DNA from: Nitrosomonas sp. sh817
Lineage (GTDB): Bacteria > Pseudomonadota > Gammaproteobacteria > Burkholderiales > Nitrosomonadaceae
NCBI RefSeq assembly: GCF_030908545.1
Contig: NZ_CP133083.1
Location: 2,179,691-2,243,690 of the forward strand
Direction of reading: 5' to 3'
DNA length: 64,000 nucleotides
Translations under genes and position numbers: made by a program
In this document: in pieces, positions 18,519 through 28,323 of the stretch
Layout of the letters: each line of letters begins with the position of its first letter
Numbering within the stretch: position 1 is the first letter of the stretch
The notes under the pieces: generated by a model
What the model saw: the letters and a program-made list of their open reading frames with translations, nothing else
The model's database searches: none
What the model was told of the DNA's origin: nothing

Positions 18519-19991
18519 ATGACCGAAGCGGAATTTAACCAGCTGGCGCAACAAGGATACAACCGCATCCCGATAGTCCTTGAAACTTTTGCCGATCTCG
18601 ACACGCCGCTGTCCATTTACTTGAAACTCGCCAACCAGCCGTACTCGTATTTACTCGAATCGGTTCAGGGCGGCGAGCGGTTCGGACGGTTCTCGATTAT
18701 CGGTTTACCGGCCACAGCACGGATCGAGGCGTATGGCAATTCGATCAATACAATCCGGCAGAATGCATCGGCGACAACCATTGCCGATGACCCGCTGGCA
18801 TTCGTCGAATCCTATCTGCGGCAATTCAAGGCTGCGCCGTGCCAGGCTGGAAAATCACGTTTCCGCGGTGGATTGGCTGGTTATTTCTCCTACGATACCG
18901 TGCGTTATATCGAACACAGGCTCAAAGGTCATGCCAAGCCGGATTCCCTGAATACACCGGATATGCTGCTGTTGCTTTCCGAAGAATTAGCAGTGGTCGA
19001 CAATCTTTCCGGCAAATTGTATCTGATCGTGTACGCCGATCCGGCACAAGCAAACGCTTATCAAACCGGACGCAACCGGTTAAAAGCGTTACTTGCGCAA
19101 TTACGCCAACCGGCCGCCATTCCTTCCGGAGAAACTGTCGCTTCCGCCGCTGCAGCTTCCGAATTTCCGGAGACGGATTTTAAAGCGGCCGTCGAGCGGG
19201 CAAAGCGCTACATTTACGATGGCGACATCATGCAAGTGGTACTGTCGCAGCGCACCAGCAAACCCTATAGCGCTTCTCCGCTGGCGTTATATCGCGCTTT
19301 GCGCAGTCTGAACCCATCGCCCTATATGTTTTTCTATCATTTCAAGGATTTCCACGTCGTCGGCGCTTCCCCGGAAATATTGGTGCGCCTGGAAGGTGAT
19401 GCGGTAACGGTGCGGCCGATTGCCGGAACCCGTCCACGCGGCAAGAATCCGCAGGAAGACGCCGATTTGGCGGCGGATCTTTTAGCCGACCCGAAAGAAA
19501 TCGCCGAGCATGTGATGCTGATGGACCTGGGACGCAACGACATCGGCCGGGTCGCGCAAACCGGAACCGTCAAAGTTACGGAAAAAATGCAAATTGAAAA
19601 TTACTCGCACGTCATGCACATCGTCTCGAACGTTGAAGGCAAATTAAAATCTGGCTTGAGCGCCATCGACGTACTGCGCGCCACCTTCCCGGCTGGAACG
19701 GTCAGCGGCGCCCCCAAAGTACGCGCCATGGAAATCATCGACGAACTGGAAGTATCCAAGCGCGGCGTCTATGCCGGCGCCGTGGGGTATTTGGGATTTA
19801 ACGGCGACATGGACTTGGCGATCGCCATCCGCACCGGCGTCATCAAGGATGGCATGCTGCACGTTCAAGCCGGCGCCGGCATTGTCGCCGACTCGGTGCC
19901 GCAAAACGAATGGGTGGAAACGCAGAACAAAGCCAAAGCGGTGTTACGCGCGGCGGAACTGGCCGAGAACGGTCTCGACAGCAAGCTCTAG
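18519..19991 (+). CDS. trpE: Anthranilate synthase component I
   Basis: 490 residues. The N-terminal part carries the tryptophan-binding LLES element ([11 protein letters not shown]), and the C-terminal chorismate-binding domain has [56 protein letters not shown] and the closing [10 protein letters not shown]. It makes anthranilate from chorismate with glutamine or ammonia from TrpG. Unusually for the common trpEGDC layout, no trpG follows: a terminator and a CBS-domain gene on the other strand come next. Confidence 0.96.
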   Translation: MTEAEFNQLAQQGYNRIPIVLETFADLDTPLSIYLKLANQPYSYLLESVQGGERFGRFSIIGLPATARIEAYGNSINTIRQNASATTIADDPLAFVESYLRQFKAAPCQAGKSRFRGGLAGYFSYDTVRYIEHRLKGHAKPDSLNTPDMLLLLSEELAVVDNLSGKLYLIVYADPAQANAYQTGRNRLKALLAQLRQPAAIPSGETVASAAAASEFPETDFKAAVERAKRYIYDGDIMQVVLSQRTSKPYSASPLALYRALRSLNPSPYMFFYHFKDFHVVGASPEILVRLEGDAVTVRPIAGTRPRGKNPQEDADLAADLLADPKEIAEHVMLMDLGRNDIGRVAQTGTVKVTEKMQIENYSHVMHIVSNVEGKLKSGLSAIDVLRATFPAGTVSGAPKVRAMEIIDELEVSKRGVYAGAVGYLGFNGDMDLAIAIRTGVIKDGMLHVQAGAGIVADSVPQNEWVETQNKAKAVLRAAELAENGLDSKL

Positions 19992-20020
19992 TAAGAAAGT
20001 GGTATTAATCCAGCAATAAC

Positions 20021-20059
20021 AAAGCCAGCTTATGAGCACATCACAAGCTGGTTTTTTGT
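20021..20059 (+). terminator. Rho-independent terminator after trpE
   Basis: AAAGCCAGCTT at 20021-20031 pairs with AAGCTGGTTTTTT around 20044-20056, a 7-9 bp stem followed by six T residues, 30 bases after the trpE stop. It ends the rpe-gph-trpE transcript. Confidence 0.8.
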
Positions 20060-20066
20060 TTTCAGG

Positions 20067-20657
20067 CTAACTCGCAATCAATGTCGATTCAATTTCCGCA
20101 AAACTCTTCGCCACATTGTTTTGCGGAATCATCATACCCAGCTGCTTTTCAATTTGAGTCCAGGAAAAGATCCCGCAAATTCTTGGTAGACCAATAGTCT
20201 GATCGTCAATCACCAATGCATGCAACCGGCCGCTTTCACGCAGACTGGCGACAACATTGCCGACTCGCGCATGCATCACTTCTTCCAGGGAAATCGCTTC
20301 CAGCTTATCCAGCGGTGTCATGATATCCGCTACTAGAATTTCATTGTGCTTCACGCCGCGTTCCTGAATAAAACGCATCGGTTTCTCGCCAAGAATATCG
20401 GTAGCCGTGATAATCCCGGCTAACGTGTTGTCATTGCTCATGACCAGCAATGTCCGCACACCGCGCTGCATCATGTAAGTATTGGCGATTTCCATCGGAG
20501 TGCTTGGCGCAATCACTGCTGCGTGGATGGAACGCAGATCTGTCATGACTTCCGCGGCGGGAGAATCGAATGTAACCGGACTGGGCGGCAAGGGGCGGGA
20601 GATATGGACGGTTCCGGACAGATACTGTACGGCGAGGGATTTATATTCATTCATCAT
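20067..20657 (-). CDS. CBS-domain pair protein
   Basis: 196 residues. Two CBS motifs are visible: one around residues 30-100 (VTFDSPAAEVMTDL to GVRTLLVMSNDNTLAGIITA, then TDIL) and one around 110-180 (ADIMTPLDKLEAISLEEVMH to SGRLHALVIDDQ). Such paired CBS modules bind adenosine nucleotides and report energy state. There is no catalytic domain attached, so this is a stand-alone sensor of unknown partner. It lies convergent to trpE. Confidence 0.85.
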   Translation of the reverse strand: MMNEYKSLAVQYLSGTVHISRPLPPSPVTFDSPAAEVMTDLRSIHAAVIAPSTPMEIANTYMMQRGVRTLLVMSNDNTLAGIITATDILGEKPMRFIQERGVKHNEILVADIMTPLDKLEAISLEEVMHARVGNVVASLRESGRLHALVIDDQTIGLPRICGIFSWTQIEKQLGMMIPQNNVAKSFAEIESTLIAS

Positions 20658-20781
20658 TTTGTGTACTCCTCAAACTGGAATTGAAGGGATTCACCTGATT
20701 TCAAAATAGATGGTCTACCTTGAGCAAGCACTCTACGCCGAAAAGAAATTGGAATCAATAGGCCTATTCGGGTCAGGGGAA

Positions 20782-22224
20782 TTACGGCCGGCTATAAAGC
20801 CATTGCACCAATGCATCCACGGCCACACGCGACTGCCCGGCCTGATCGTGATTCACGAAAAACACGATGACGATGCGCCGCCCGGCCTTATCCAGCATAT
20901 ATCCCGCCAACCCGCGCACGTTATTCAATGCGCCGGTTTTCATATGCGCCAGCCCTTTCACCGCTGTCCCGGCAAAGCGGTTTCTCAAGGTGCCGTCAAC
21001 CGCCGCGATCGGCATCGACGACATGAATTCTGGCATCACCGGACTATTAAATGCCGCCAAGAGCAGTTGCCCCATGTGCCGCGCACTGATGCGTTCCTTG
21101 CGCGACAATCCGGAGCCGTTCTCAACCACCAGTTCGGGAAAATTCAGTTGCTTACCGGCCAACCACTGCCGGACAGCCGCATCCGATTTCGCCAGCGTTG
21201 CCGGTGATTGCTGCGCGGCATTTTCTCCCGTTCCCAACGCCAGATACAACTGCCGCGCGGCAATGTTATTGCTGAATTTATTGATGCCGCGCACGATCTC
21301 CGCCAAAGGCGGTGACTGATAGATTTTTAACGGTGTCAAACCGGACGGCGCCCGCCCCACGATGACATCGCCATGAAACATGCCGCCTTGTTGCGCCCAC
21401 AAGCGCTTAAACAAATCGCGCGTGTAGATCGCGCTCTTCTGCAAACTCAGCATGTACGACTGCTTGCCGCAATGCTGCGAGAAATTACCCTTCAGCACCA
21501 CAGTAAAATCATTATCCTGGCTTTTACCGGACAAAACATCGATCGTCAGTGCATTCTGCCAATCACTGCAGCCGCCTTGTGTCAGCTTTAAATGATTCTG
21601 TACCTGAATCGAGTCCGGCAGCGGATCGATGACCACCCGCACGGCATTTTTCTCGGGCTGCGGAAACAAATGAATCGTCGATGTGCGGTAATTGATCAGC
21701 AATGCTTCCGGAATGATGTTGTAGGTGCGGTACGGCTGACCGTCGAAATCGCCCGGATGATCATCCGGAATCTGATAATGACTGTTATCCAGCACCAGAT
21801 TTCCTTTGATTTCATGCAATCCGGTTTGTCGTAAGCGGTGAATCAGCAGCCAGAAATTTTCCAGATCCAGCTTCGGATCGCCATAGCCCTTGATCACCAA
21901 ATCACCGTGCAACACACCATCGATAATCGCTCCATCCGCGTACAGCATCGTCGGCCAGGTATATGCCGGACCCAATAATTCCAGCCCGGCATACGTCGTC
22001 AGCAATTTCATCACCGACGCCGGATTCATGGCGGTATCGGCATTCATCGTGAGCAGCGGTTCGCGCGCGCCGGTCTCATGCACATAAACACCGACTGCGG
22101 TTTCCGGAATCGCCAATTGCTGCAGCTTCTGCTTGACGATCGACGGTAATTCAGCGGCGGCAACCGGTGATGCCAAGACCATCAGCCACACCAGCAAACC
22201 CAGGTGCCCTTTCATAGTGACCAT
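20782..22224 (-). CDS. dacB: D-alanyl-D-alanine carboxypeptidase/endopeptidase (PBP4)
   Basis: 480 residues from ATG 22224; ATG 22215 is an alternative, and the frame also runs upstream into the preceding gene. A signal peptide (LGLLVWLMVLASPVAAA) sends it to the periplasm. Penicillin-binding motifs of family S13 are present: SVMK in MNPASVMKLLTTYAG, SNN in NKFSNNIAARQ and KTG in AHMKTGALNNVRG, with the long insertion between the first two that marks PBP4. It trims and hydrolyses peptidoglycan cross-links. Its start lies 15 bases after the lipoprotein gene. Confidence 0.93.
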   Translation of the reverse strand: MVTMKGHLGLLVWLMVLASPVAAAELPSIVKQKLQQLAIPETAVGVYVHETGAREPLLTMNADTAMNPASVMKLLTTYAGLELLGPAYTWPTMLYADGAIIDGVLHGDLVIKGYGDPKLDLENFWLLIHRLRQTGLHEIKGNLVLDNSHYQIPDDHPGDFDGQPYRTYNIIPEALLINYRTSTIHLFPQPEKNAVRVVIDPLPDSIQVQNHLKLTQGGCSDWQNALTIDVLSGKSQDNDFTVVLKGNFSQHCGKQSYMLSLQKSAIYTRDLFKRLWAQQGGMFHGDVIVGRAPSGLTPLKIYQSPPLAEIVRGINKFSNNIAARQLYLALGTGENAAQQSPATLAKSDAAVRQWLAGKQLNFPELVVENGSGLSRKERISARHMGQLLLAAFNSPVMPEFMSSMPIAAVDGTLRNRFAGTAVKGLAHMKTGALNNVRGLAGYMLDKAGRRIVIVFFVNHDQAGQSRVAVDALVQWLYSRP

Positions 22225-22238
22225 CGGAATGAAATTGC

Positions 22239-22559
22239 TTATTTCGTGCCTTTGCACATCATGAAACCGTCGTCCCAGCCCATGCGGTATTGCCCGTCCT
22301 TGTCGTAGCGATTGAGATCCTTGAACGCCCAACTGGTATTTTTGGCGGTCTCGCAACCGTCGATATAGCCTTGCTGCACTTCGGCCGGGTAGCCGGTCAG
22401 GTTGTATTTGGGCTTGGCGCTTTGCGGCAGCGGTCCCGCGGGCCGCTCCGGTTTCTTGCCGGGTAGCGGCAACTGCTGCTTACCGGGCATTGGGGTAGTG
22501 CTGCAAGCGGAGACAATGAGTGCGAAAAAAATGACAAAAAAAGATAAGCGAAAACGCAT
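22239..22559 (-). CDS. Small lipoprotein of unknown function
   Basis: 106 residues from ATG 22559. The signal peptide MRFRLSFFVIFFALIVSAC ends in a lipobox (LIVSAC), so it is lipid-anchored. A proline-rich linker with repeats of PGK follows (PGKQQLPLPGKKPERPAGPL), then a compact C-terminal region with two cysteines and the pattern GYIDGCETAK and YRMGWDDGFMMCKG, seen in small proteobacterial lipoproteins of unknown role. It lies between sucD and dacB on the same strand. Confidence 0.75.
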   Translation of the reverse strand: MRFRLSFFVIFFALIVSACSTTPMPGKQQLPLPGKKPERPAGPLPQSAKPKYNLTGYPAEVQQGYIDGCETAKNTSWAFKDLNRYDKDGQYRMGWDDGFMMCKGTK

Positions 22560-22589
22560 GAAAAAACCCTTTGACAAAAAATAACGTAA

Positions 22590-23465
22590 TTACAAAACCG
22601 ATTTCAGCAGCTTGCCCATTTCCGCCGGATTGCGCGTGACTTTGATGCCGCAGGCTTCCATTACTTCGAGTTTCTCCTGCGCCGTGCCCTTGCCGCCGGA
22701 AATGATCGCCCCGGCGTGTCCCATGCGCTTACCCGGCGGCGCCGTAACACCGGCGATAAAACCGACCACCGGCTTGTGCATGTTGTCCTTGATCCAGCGT
22801 GCGCAATCCTCTTCGTCGCTGCCACCGATCTCGCCGACCATCAGCACCGCGTCGGTTTCATCGTCGTCGTTGAATAACTGCATCACATCGAGGTGTTTCA
22901 AACCATTCACCGGATCGCCGCCGATCCCGATGCAAGTCGACTGCCCCAATCCAAGCGCCATCAATTGCGCCACCGCTTCGTAGGTCAATGTGCCGGAGCG
23001 CGACACCACGCCGATGCGGCCTTTTTTGTGGATGTAGCCGGGCATGATACCGATCTTGAGTTCGTCCGGCGTGATGATGCCGGGACAATTCGGACCGATC
23101 AGCTTGGTTTTTTTGCCTTGCATGTTGTAACGCGTGCGGATCATGTCGCGTACCGGAATGCCTTCGGTGATGCAAATCACCAGATCCAGCTCGGCTTCGA
23201 CCGCTTCGTCGATCGCTGCAGCGGCAAACGGCGGCGGCACGTAAATCACCGACACATTCGCGCCGGTTTGCTGCTTGGCTTCCTGGACGGTGGCAAATAC
23301 CGGAATCCCCTCGAAATCCTCGCCGGGTTTGCGCGGATTCACGCCAGCCACGAAACATTCCTTGCCGTTGGCATAGTCGCGGCACATGCGGGTATGAAAT
23401 TGTCCGGTCTTACCGGTAATGCCTTGGGTGATGACACGGCTGTTGCGATTGATCAGAATAGACAT
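22590..23465 (-). CDS. sucD: Succinyl-CoA ligase [ADP-forming] alpha subunit
   Basis: 291 residues. The CoA-binding Rossmann motif [34 protein letters not shown], the SRSGTLTYE block and the phosphohistidine loop [12 protein letters not shown] identify the alpha subunit. With SucC it makes ATP from succinyl-CoA in the TCA cycle. It follows sucC by 18 bases on the same strand. Confidence 0.97.
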   Translation of the reverse strand: MSILINRNSRVITQGITGKTGQFHTRMCRDYANGKECFVAGVNPRKPGEDFEGIPVFATVQEAKQQTGANVSVIYVPPPFAAAAIDEAVEAELDLVICITEGIPVRDMIRTRYNMQGKKTKLIGPNCPGIITPDELKIGIMPGYIHKKGRIGVVSRSGTLTYEAVAQLMALGLGQSTCIGIGGDPVNGLKHLDVMQLFNDDDETDAVLMVGEIGGSDEEDCARWIKDNMHKPVVGFIAGVTAPPGKRMGHAGAIISGGKGTAQEKLEVMEACGIKVTRNPAEMGKLLKSVL

Positions 23466-23483
23466 GTTGGGCTCCTGTAATGA

Positions 23484-24674
23484 TTAATTCTGACAACCGC
23501 ACGAAGACGGTTTCGACTTCGCCGCATTCACCGCTTTCTGCGCCGCATCGGCCATATCCGTAGCCGAAATGATCGGCAAGCCGGAATCGGCCAGAATCTG
23601 CTTGCCGAGATCGACGTTGGTGCCTTCCAGCCGCACCACCAGCGGCACCGTCAATTGCACTTCGCGCGCCGCCGCGACCACCCCTTGCGCGATGACGTCG
23701 CATTTCATGATACCGCCGAAAATATTCACCAGAATCGCCTGCAATTTGGGATTGCGCAGCATCAGCTTGAATGCTTCGGTGACTTTTTCCGCCGTGGCGC
23801 CGCCGCCGACATCGAGAAAATTCGCCGGATTGCCGCCGTACAGCTTGATGATATCCATCGTCGCCATCGCCAGCCCGGCGCCGTTTACCAGGCAGCCGAT
23901 ATTGCCGTCGAGCGGAATGTACGACAGCTCATGCTTCGCCGCCTCGATCTCGACCGGATCTTCCTCGTCCAGATCGCGCAACGCGACGATGTCGGAATGC
24001 CGGTACAGCGCGTTGTCGTCGAAATTCATTTTGGCATCGAGCGCCATCACTTGGTCGCCGTTTACCAAACCCAGCGGATTGATTTCCAGCAGCGACGCAT
24101 CGGTCTCGTCGAATGCCCGGTACAAGCCTTGCAGCAATGTCACCGCTTGCGGCACGCAAACTGCGGGAATACCGATTTTCCGCGCCACCTCTTCCGCTTG
24201 CTGCGGCGTCAGCCCCGCCACCGGATCGATAAATACTTTATGAATCTTGTCCGGTGTTTCCGCCGCAACTTTCTCGATATCCATACCACCCTTGGAGCTC
24301 GCCATCAAACACACTCGCTGCTGACGCCGGTCGACCACCATACCGGCGTAGTATTCCTTGTCGATCTTCACGCCTTGCTCGATGAATAGCCGGTGCACGA
24401 TCCGCCCCTCCGGTCCGGTCTGATGCGTCACCAGCCGCATCCCCAGAATCTCCCCGGCGCGTTGCCGCACTTCGTCCAGCGACTTTGCCACTTTCACGCC
24501 GCCGCCCTTGCCGCGCCCGCCCGCATAAATCTGCGCCTTCACCGCCCAAATATCACCGCCCAACTGCTTGGCGGCATGCACCGCCTCGTCGACACTGAAA
24601 CACGCGACGCCTTGCGGTGTCGCAACACCGTATTGCCGTAAAATTTCCTTGGCTTGGTATTCGTGGATTTTCAT
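23484..24674 (-). CDS. sucC: Succinyl-CoA ligase [ADP-forming] beta subunit
   Basis: 396 residues from ATG 24674 ([12 protein letters not shown], the normal N-terminus) with GGGAGAA upstream; GTG 24683 would add three residues. ATP-grasp motifs are visible: [40 protein letters not shown], and the CoA-side signature [20 protein letters not shown] with NFLDVGGGA. It is the nucleotide-binding partner of SucD, encoded just downstream. The C-terminus ends in a cysteine pair, CGCQN. Confidence 0.97.
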   Translation of the reverse strand: MKIHEYQAKEILRQYGVATPQGVACFSVDEAVHAAKQLGGDIWAVKAQIYAGGRGKGGGVKVAKSLDEVRQRAGEILGMRLVTHQTGPEGRIVHRLFIEQGVKIDKEYYAGMVVDRRQQRVCLMASSKGGMDIEKVAAETPDKIHKVFIDPVAGLTPQQAEEVARKIGIPAVCVPQAVTLLQGLYRAFDETDASLLEINPLGLVNGDQVMALDAKMNFDDNALYRHSDIVALRDLDEEDPVEIEAAKHELSYIPLDGNIGCLVNGAGLAMATMDIIKLYGGNPANFLDVGGGATAEKVTEAFKLMLRNPKLQAILVNIFGGIMKCDVIAQGVVAAAREVQLTVPLVVRLEGTNVDLGKQILADSGLPIISATDMADAAQKAVNAAKSKPSSCGCQN

Positions 24675-24799
24675 CGGTTTCACTTCTCCCTAAGGTAATA
24701 GTTCAGTCTAACGCAGTTAGCCAGCAATGCAAATTGCAAGACCTGCCCCCTCCAAAGCCTCCACTTACCCCCTCCACTCTGAACCAAATTTAAGCTTGA

Positions 24800-26017
24800 T
24801 TAATTAAAGGTTTCTTCTCTCCGTCGCGCTAGATAACCCATTAAGCCTAAGCCAGCCAACAACATTACGTAGGCTTCCGGTTCCGGTACTGGCGGGATAT
24901 AAATTGGTTGAGGGTCAAAGATAGTATCAGGAGTATACGACAGTAAAAATGCTTCGGTATGTCCATGGTGTTGGCCAGACCCAACCATCTGTCCATTATT
25001 GTTGATGCTGTTAACAACAATATTAGTCCACCCGTCTGCGACGACAGGAGCCAATAACGAAAGATCAGTCATTCCGCCATGACTAAAAATAAAAGAGTGC
25101 TCTAGGCCATCAGCACCTCCGGCCACTCCCACAACCTCTCCGAAATCATTGATGCCGGTGGCACGACTAATGTTGTATCCGCCGACCAAGGTACCCAAGT
25201 CAGTCATGCCAATACCATTAGGACCCGTGATAAATGCATGGGTAGGACCGCTTGCAATGGTCGATTCCCCCACCACTTGCCCGGAATCATTGATTCCATA
25301 GGCTTGACTACTGAATCCCCCTAAGGTCCCTAAGTCAGTCATACCTATACCATTAGGTCCCGTGATGAATGCATGAGGGGAACCACCTGCAGTTTGAGAA
25401 CTTCCCACTACTTGCCCGGAATCATTGATGCTATAAGCCACACTGTATCTTCCGCCCAACAACGTACCTAGGTCAGTCATGCCGATACCATTCGGGCCCG
25501 TAATAAAAGCGTGCTGAGCAATATCACCTTTCGTGAAAGAATATCCGACGACTTGCCCGGAATTGTTGATACCCTGAGCTGTACTCATGGATCCACCCAG
25601 GGTACCCAAGTCAGTCACGCCTATACCATTAGGACCCGTGATAAATGCATGAATAGAATAGCCATCAGTAGAATAGTCATCTGCAAAAATAGATTCTCCC
25701 GCCACTTGCCCGGAATCATTAATGCCCAAAGCAAAACTATAGCCCACCTCATCCAAGTCAATCATGCCTATGCCATTAGGGCCCGTGATAAATGCATGCT
25801 GGGGACCATCTGATGCAGAAGAAGTCCCGGCCACTTGTCCGGAATCGTTGATGCCAAAGGCACTGCTAGCTATAGGAAAGAGTGGTGGTAAAAATTCCCC
25901 CAAGAATCCCAATCCTTTTATTGACCAGTCGGCATGCGCCACTGCCGGAATTGATGCGGTGTAAATTCCTGCGACAAAGATTGCGATCTGTTTGAAATTT
26001 GCGAGCTGAGTGTTCAT
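24800..26017 (-). CDS. PEP-CTERM exported protein with HAF repeats
   Basis: 405 residues from ATG 26017, which has GAGGGC upstream. A signal peptide (QIAIFVAGIYTASIPAVAHA) leads, followed by five near-identical repeats of about 35-45 residues, each starting HAFITGPNGIG and ending GINDSGQVVG, plus a divergent sixth starting HSFIFSHGG; these are HAF repeats. The C-terminus is a PEP-CTERM sorting signal: VPEPEAYVMLLAGLGLMGYL followed by ARRRE. Such proteins are cut and anchored by an exosortase, often in strains that make exopolysaccharide; no exosortase is in this window. Role unknown, probably surface-displayed. Confidence 0.9.
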   Translation of the reverse strand: MNTQLANFKQIAIFVAGIYTASIPAVAHADWSIKGLGFLGEFLPPLFPIASSAFGINDSGQVAGTSSASDGPQHAFITGPNGIGMIDLDEVGYSFALGINDSGQVAGESIFADDYSTDGYSIHAFITGPNGIGVTDLGTLGGSMSTAQGINNSGQVVGYSFTKGDIAQHAFITGPNGIGMTDLGTLLGGRYSVAYSINDSGQVVGSSQTAGGSPHAFITGPNGIGMTDLGTLGGFSSQAYGINDSGQVVGESTIASGPTHAFITGPNGIGMTDLGTLVGGYNISRATGINDFGEVVGVAGGADGLEHSFIFSHGGMTDLSLLAPVVADGWTNIVVNSINNNGQMVGSGQHHGHTEAFLLSYTPDTIFDPQPIYIPPVPEPEAYVMLLAGLGLMGYLARRREETFN

Positions 26018-26441
26018 GATGATTGCCCTCATGTGGTTATTTCCGTGATGTTCAAGTCCTTCAGATTGCAAGAAATCAGAAACTTAAACCAATTTGGTTG
26101 CGTTATCAGTGTAGGCCGGATTGATTACACAATCAATAAACCGATTACTTATTCTTACGATAAATTCAGTTAAATCACCTCCGGCAAAGCCGGAGGCTTA
26201 TATTTGCTAGCCCATCAAAGGGGCGAAGGCTGATGCTGCTAAAAGCAGCATCAGATACCAAGTTTGAGCTGATCATCTGAAAGCCGCTCATTGTTCAGCG
26301 CCTCCCTAAAAGTAACGCCATGTTGCGCCGGGTATTGTTATTGTTAATGAAAATGCCGGGGCAAAGTACCGGTATTTCGAGTTAAAGCTTTACTTCCGCT
26401 AAGTCGTAACAATCCGGACGTAAGATGCTGATTGTCCGAAT
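26018..26441. other. 424-base intergenic region with two perfect hairpins
   Basis: Divergent spacer between the PEP-CTERM gene and the GGDEF-EAL gene. It contains CCTCCGGC-AAA-GCCGGAGG at 26178-26196 (8-bp stem) and TGATGCTGC-TAAAA-GCAGCATCA at 26231-26253 (9-bp stem), 34 bases apart. Neither is followed by a T-run, and neither lies at a gene end. They resemble the subterminal hairpins of IS200/IS605 or REP-type elements, but no transposase is seen. No open frame of note is present. Confidence 0.5.
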
Positions 26442-27770
26442 ATGCCCGGTAAAGAATTGAAAATCAAAAAAGCAATGTCCTGTGTGGCTGGAGACACGGA
26501 TTCCAGCCGTAATTTTATACAGCAATGCAATGAACTGCTGGCACAGCGCGCTCAAATAATGAGTATCGCAGCAATGTTCCGGATTCAGTTGAAGCGTTGG
26601 AAAGCTGTTATTGAAATCTATGGCCCGGATTTAGCCGGGCAACTTTCCAGGGAATTGTCGAACCGGCTGTCCGCTTATGTCAACGAACATTGCTTGCTAG
26701 CAAGAATTGCAGAGGATCAGTTTGCCATCTTCAAAACGGATTGCGCGAATAATGAGAATGCCGGGTTATTTGCTCGCACGCTTGCAAAGACGGTCATTGC
26801 ACCGATCAATATCGATTATTTACAGTTTCGCATCGCGATGGATGTGGAAATCAGCACTTATCCCGATAACACGGAAATGATTTCTGAGCCAATTGCGAAT
26901 GCACCGGCTGCTCTGTTGCATAATCGCACGGTTTGGAGCGGCGATTGTTATTATTTTTCCAAGGAAACCGCCGAAGCGGCGGCTAAACAACGATCGCTTA
27001 GAAAATCGCTGCAAACTGCGATTCAAAAACAAGAGCTTGTGCTGCTTTATCAACCGGTAGTGGATCTGCAGTCGGGTGATTTGACCGGCATTGAAGCGCT
27101 GGTGCGTTGGAATCATCCGGAATTGGGAATGTTGCTGCCGGAAGATTTTATTCCGTTGGCGCAAGAAAACGGATTTGTCATGGAACTGGGCCGATGGGTG
27201 CTGCGGCAGGCTTGTGATCAGCTTCAAGTCTGGCACAGCGCGGGATACCCATTGTTGTCGGTTTCGGTGAATGTTTCCGCTGTTGAATTTGATCAAGCGC
27301 AATGGATCAATACGATTTCGCAGGTTCTCGCTGAAACCGGCATGCCCCCGGAGTTTCTGGAATTGGACATCGCCGAATCGACGTTGATGCGGCATGCGGA
27401 AACCAGTCTCCAAGCCGTGCGCTCATTGAAAAACCTTGGCGTCAAAATTGTCATGGATAATTTTGGGCGCGGTTATTCATCGCCGCGCTATATAAAGCAT
27501 TTTTCTGTGGATATTCTGAAGATCGACCGGACTTTAACCCATGATATGATTGCGGATCCTGACGGCTTGACGATTGTTTCCTCAATGATCGGGCTCGCAA
27601 AAGGCCTGGGACTGGCGGTTCAAGCCGTGGGCGTCGAAACCAAAGAGCAGTTCGATTGTTTGCTGCATACCGGGTGTCACCGGGCGCAAGGTTATTTGTT
27701 TAGCAAACCGGTTTTTGCGCAGGATGTGATGCAACTGCTGGTGCAGCGCAAAACCGGGACGCTTGCGTAG
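26442..27770 (+). CDS. Degenerate GGDEF-EAL domain protein
   Basis: 442 residues. Residues ~35-170 are a GGDEF-like domain with AEDQF (90-94) where GGDEF should be, so cyclase activity is unlikely. Residues ~185-435 are an EAL domain retaining EALVRW (218-223), NVSAVEF and LKIDRTLT, but the DDFGTGYSS loop reads DNFGRGYSS (339-346) and the AEGVET motif reads AVGVET, replacing the acidic residue at 396 by valine. Phosphodiesterase activity is therefore doubtful. No transmembrane segment is seen. It lies 207 bases upstream of flhD on the same strand. Degenerate EAL proteins such as YdiV regulate FlhDC by direct binding in enterobacteria; a similar job here is a hypothesis from position. Confidence 0.85.
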   Translation: MPGKELKIKKAMSCVAGDTDSSRNFIQQCNELLAQRAQIMSIAAMFRIQLKRWKAVIEIYGPDLAGQLSRELSNRLSAYVNEHCLLARIAEDQFAIFKTDCANNENAGLFARTLAKTVIAPINIDYLQFRIAMDVEISTYPDNTEMISEPIANAPAALLHNRTVWSGDCYYFSKETAEAAAKQRSLRKSLQTAIQKQELVLLYQPVVDLQSGDLTGIEALVRWNHPELGMLLPEDFIPLAQENGFVMELGRWVLRQACDQLQVWHSAGYPLLSVSVNVSAVEFDQAQWINTISQVLAETGMPPEFLELDIAESTLMRHAETSLQAVRSLKNLGVKIVMDNFGRGYSSPRYIKHFSVDILKIDRTLTHDMIADPDGLTIVSSMIGLAKGLGLAVQAVGVETKEQFDCLLHTGCHRAQGYLFSKPVFAQDVMQLLVQRKTGTLA

Positions 27771-27977
27771 CCGTAGTATCCGGGCCAACCGGCATGAACG
27801 ATTCATAATTAATGCGCATAATCGATGTAGGTAAAACTCTTACATCGTGATAAGAGAATTACCTAACTTCATTTAAGCGCAACTTCCATTTACTTACCCC
27901 CCTGCGATCGCCGACAATTTCACCTGTGCGAAATTGTCTTTTTTGATAAATACTTTTTAATCGACAGGGGAGTTGAA

Positions 27978-28295
27978 ATGGAAACCAATCAAATATTGGA
28001 TGAAATCAGGGATATCAATTTAAGCTACTTATTGCTTGCCAAGCAAATGTTGCGGGAAGATAAAGTGTCTGCAATCTACCGTTTGGGAATCAATCAGGAT
28101 CTCGCGGACATTATCGACAGACTGAGTTCCGCGCAGTTAATCAAAATGGCTGCTACCAACATGTTGCTCTGCCGGTTCCGTTTCGACGATCGCTTGATTG
28201 CCGAGATGCTCTCCAACGATAGCCGCGATCAGGCTGTTACTAAATCGCATGCAGCAATTTTGATGGCCGGAAAACCGGCCGAAGCTGTGGTGTAA
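27978..28295 (+). CDS. flhD: Flagellar transcriptional activator FlhD
   Basis: 105 residues. The helical sequence with ILDEIRDINLSYLLLAKQML, REDKVSAIYRLGI and LAKMAA-like (IKMAATNMLLCRFRFDD) is typical of FlhD. It forms the FlhD4C2 complex that turns on class 2 flagellar genes. The start has GGGGAGTT about 5 bases upstream. flhC follows 28 bases later. Confidence 0.95.
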   Translation: METNQILDEIRDINLSYLLLAKQMLREDKVSAIYRLGINQDLADIIDRLSSAQLIKMAATNMLLCRFRFDDRLIAEMLSNDSRDQAVTKSHAAILMAGKPAEAVV

Positions 28296-28323
28296 TCATA
28301 ATCGCTTGAATGGGGAGTCCATA

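Noticed and set aside
23655..24389. 244-codon plus-strand open frame inside sucC
   Set aside because: Antisense shadow of sucC; the minus-strand protein has all ATP-grasp motifs.
24960..25850. Regularly spaced direct repeats that could suggest a CRISPR array
   Set aside because: Units of about 110-135 bp encode in-frame HAF protein repeats with no spacer structure.
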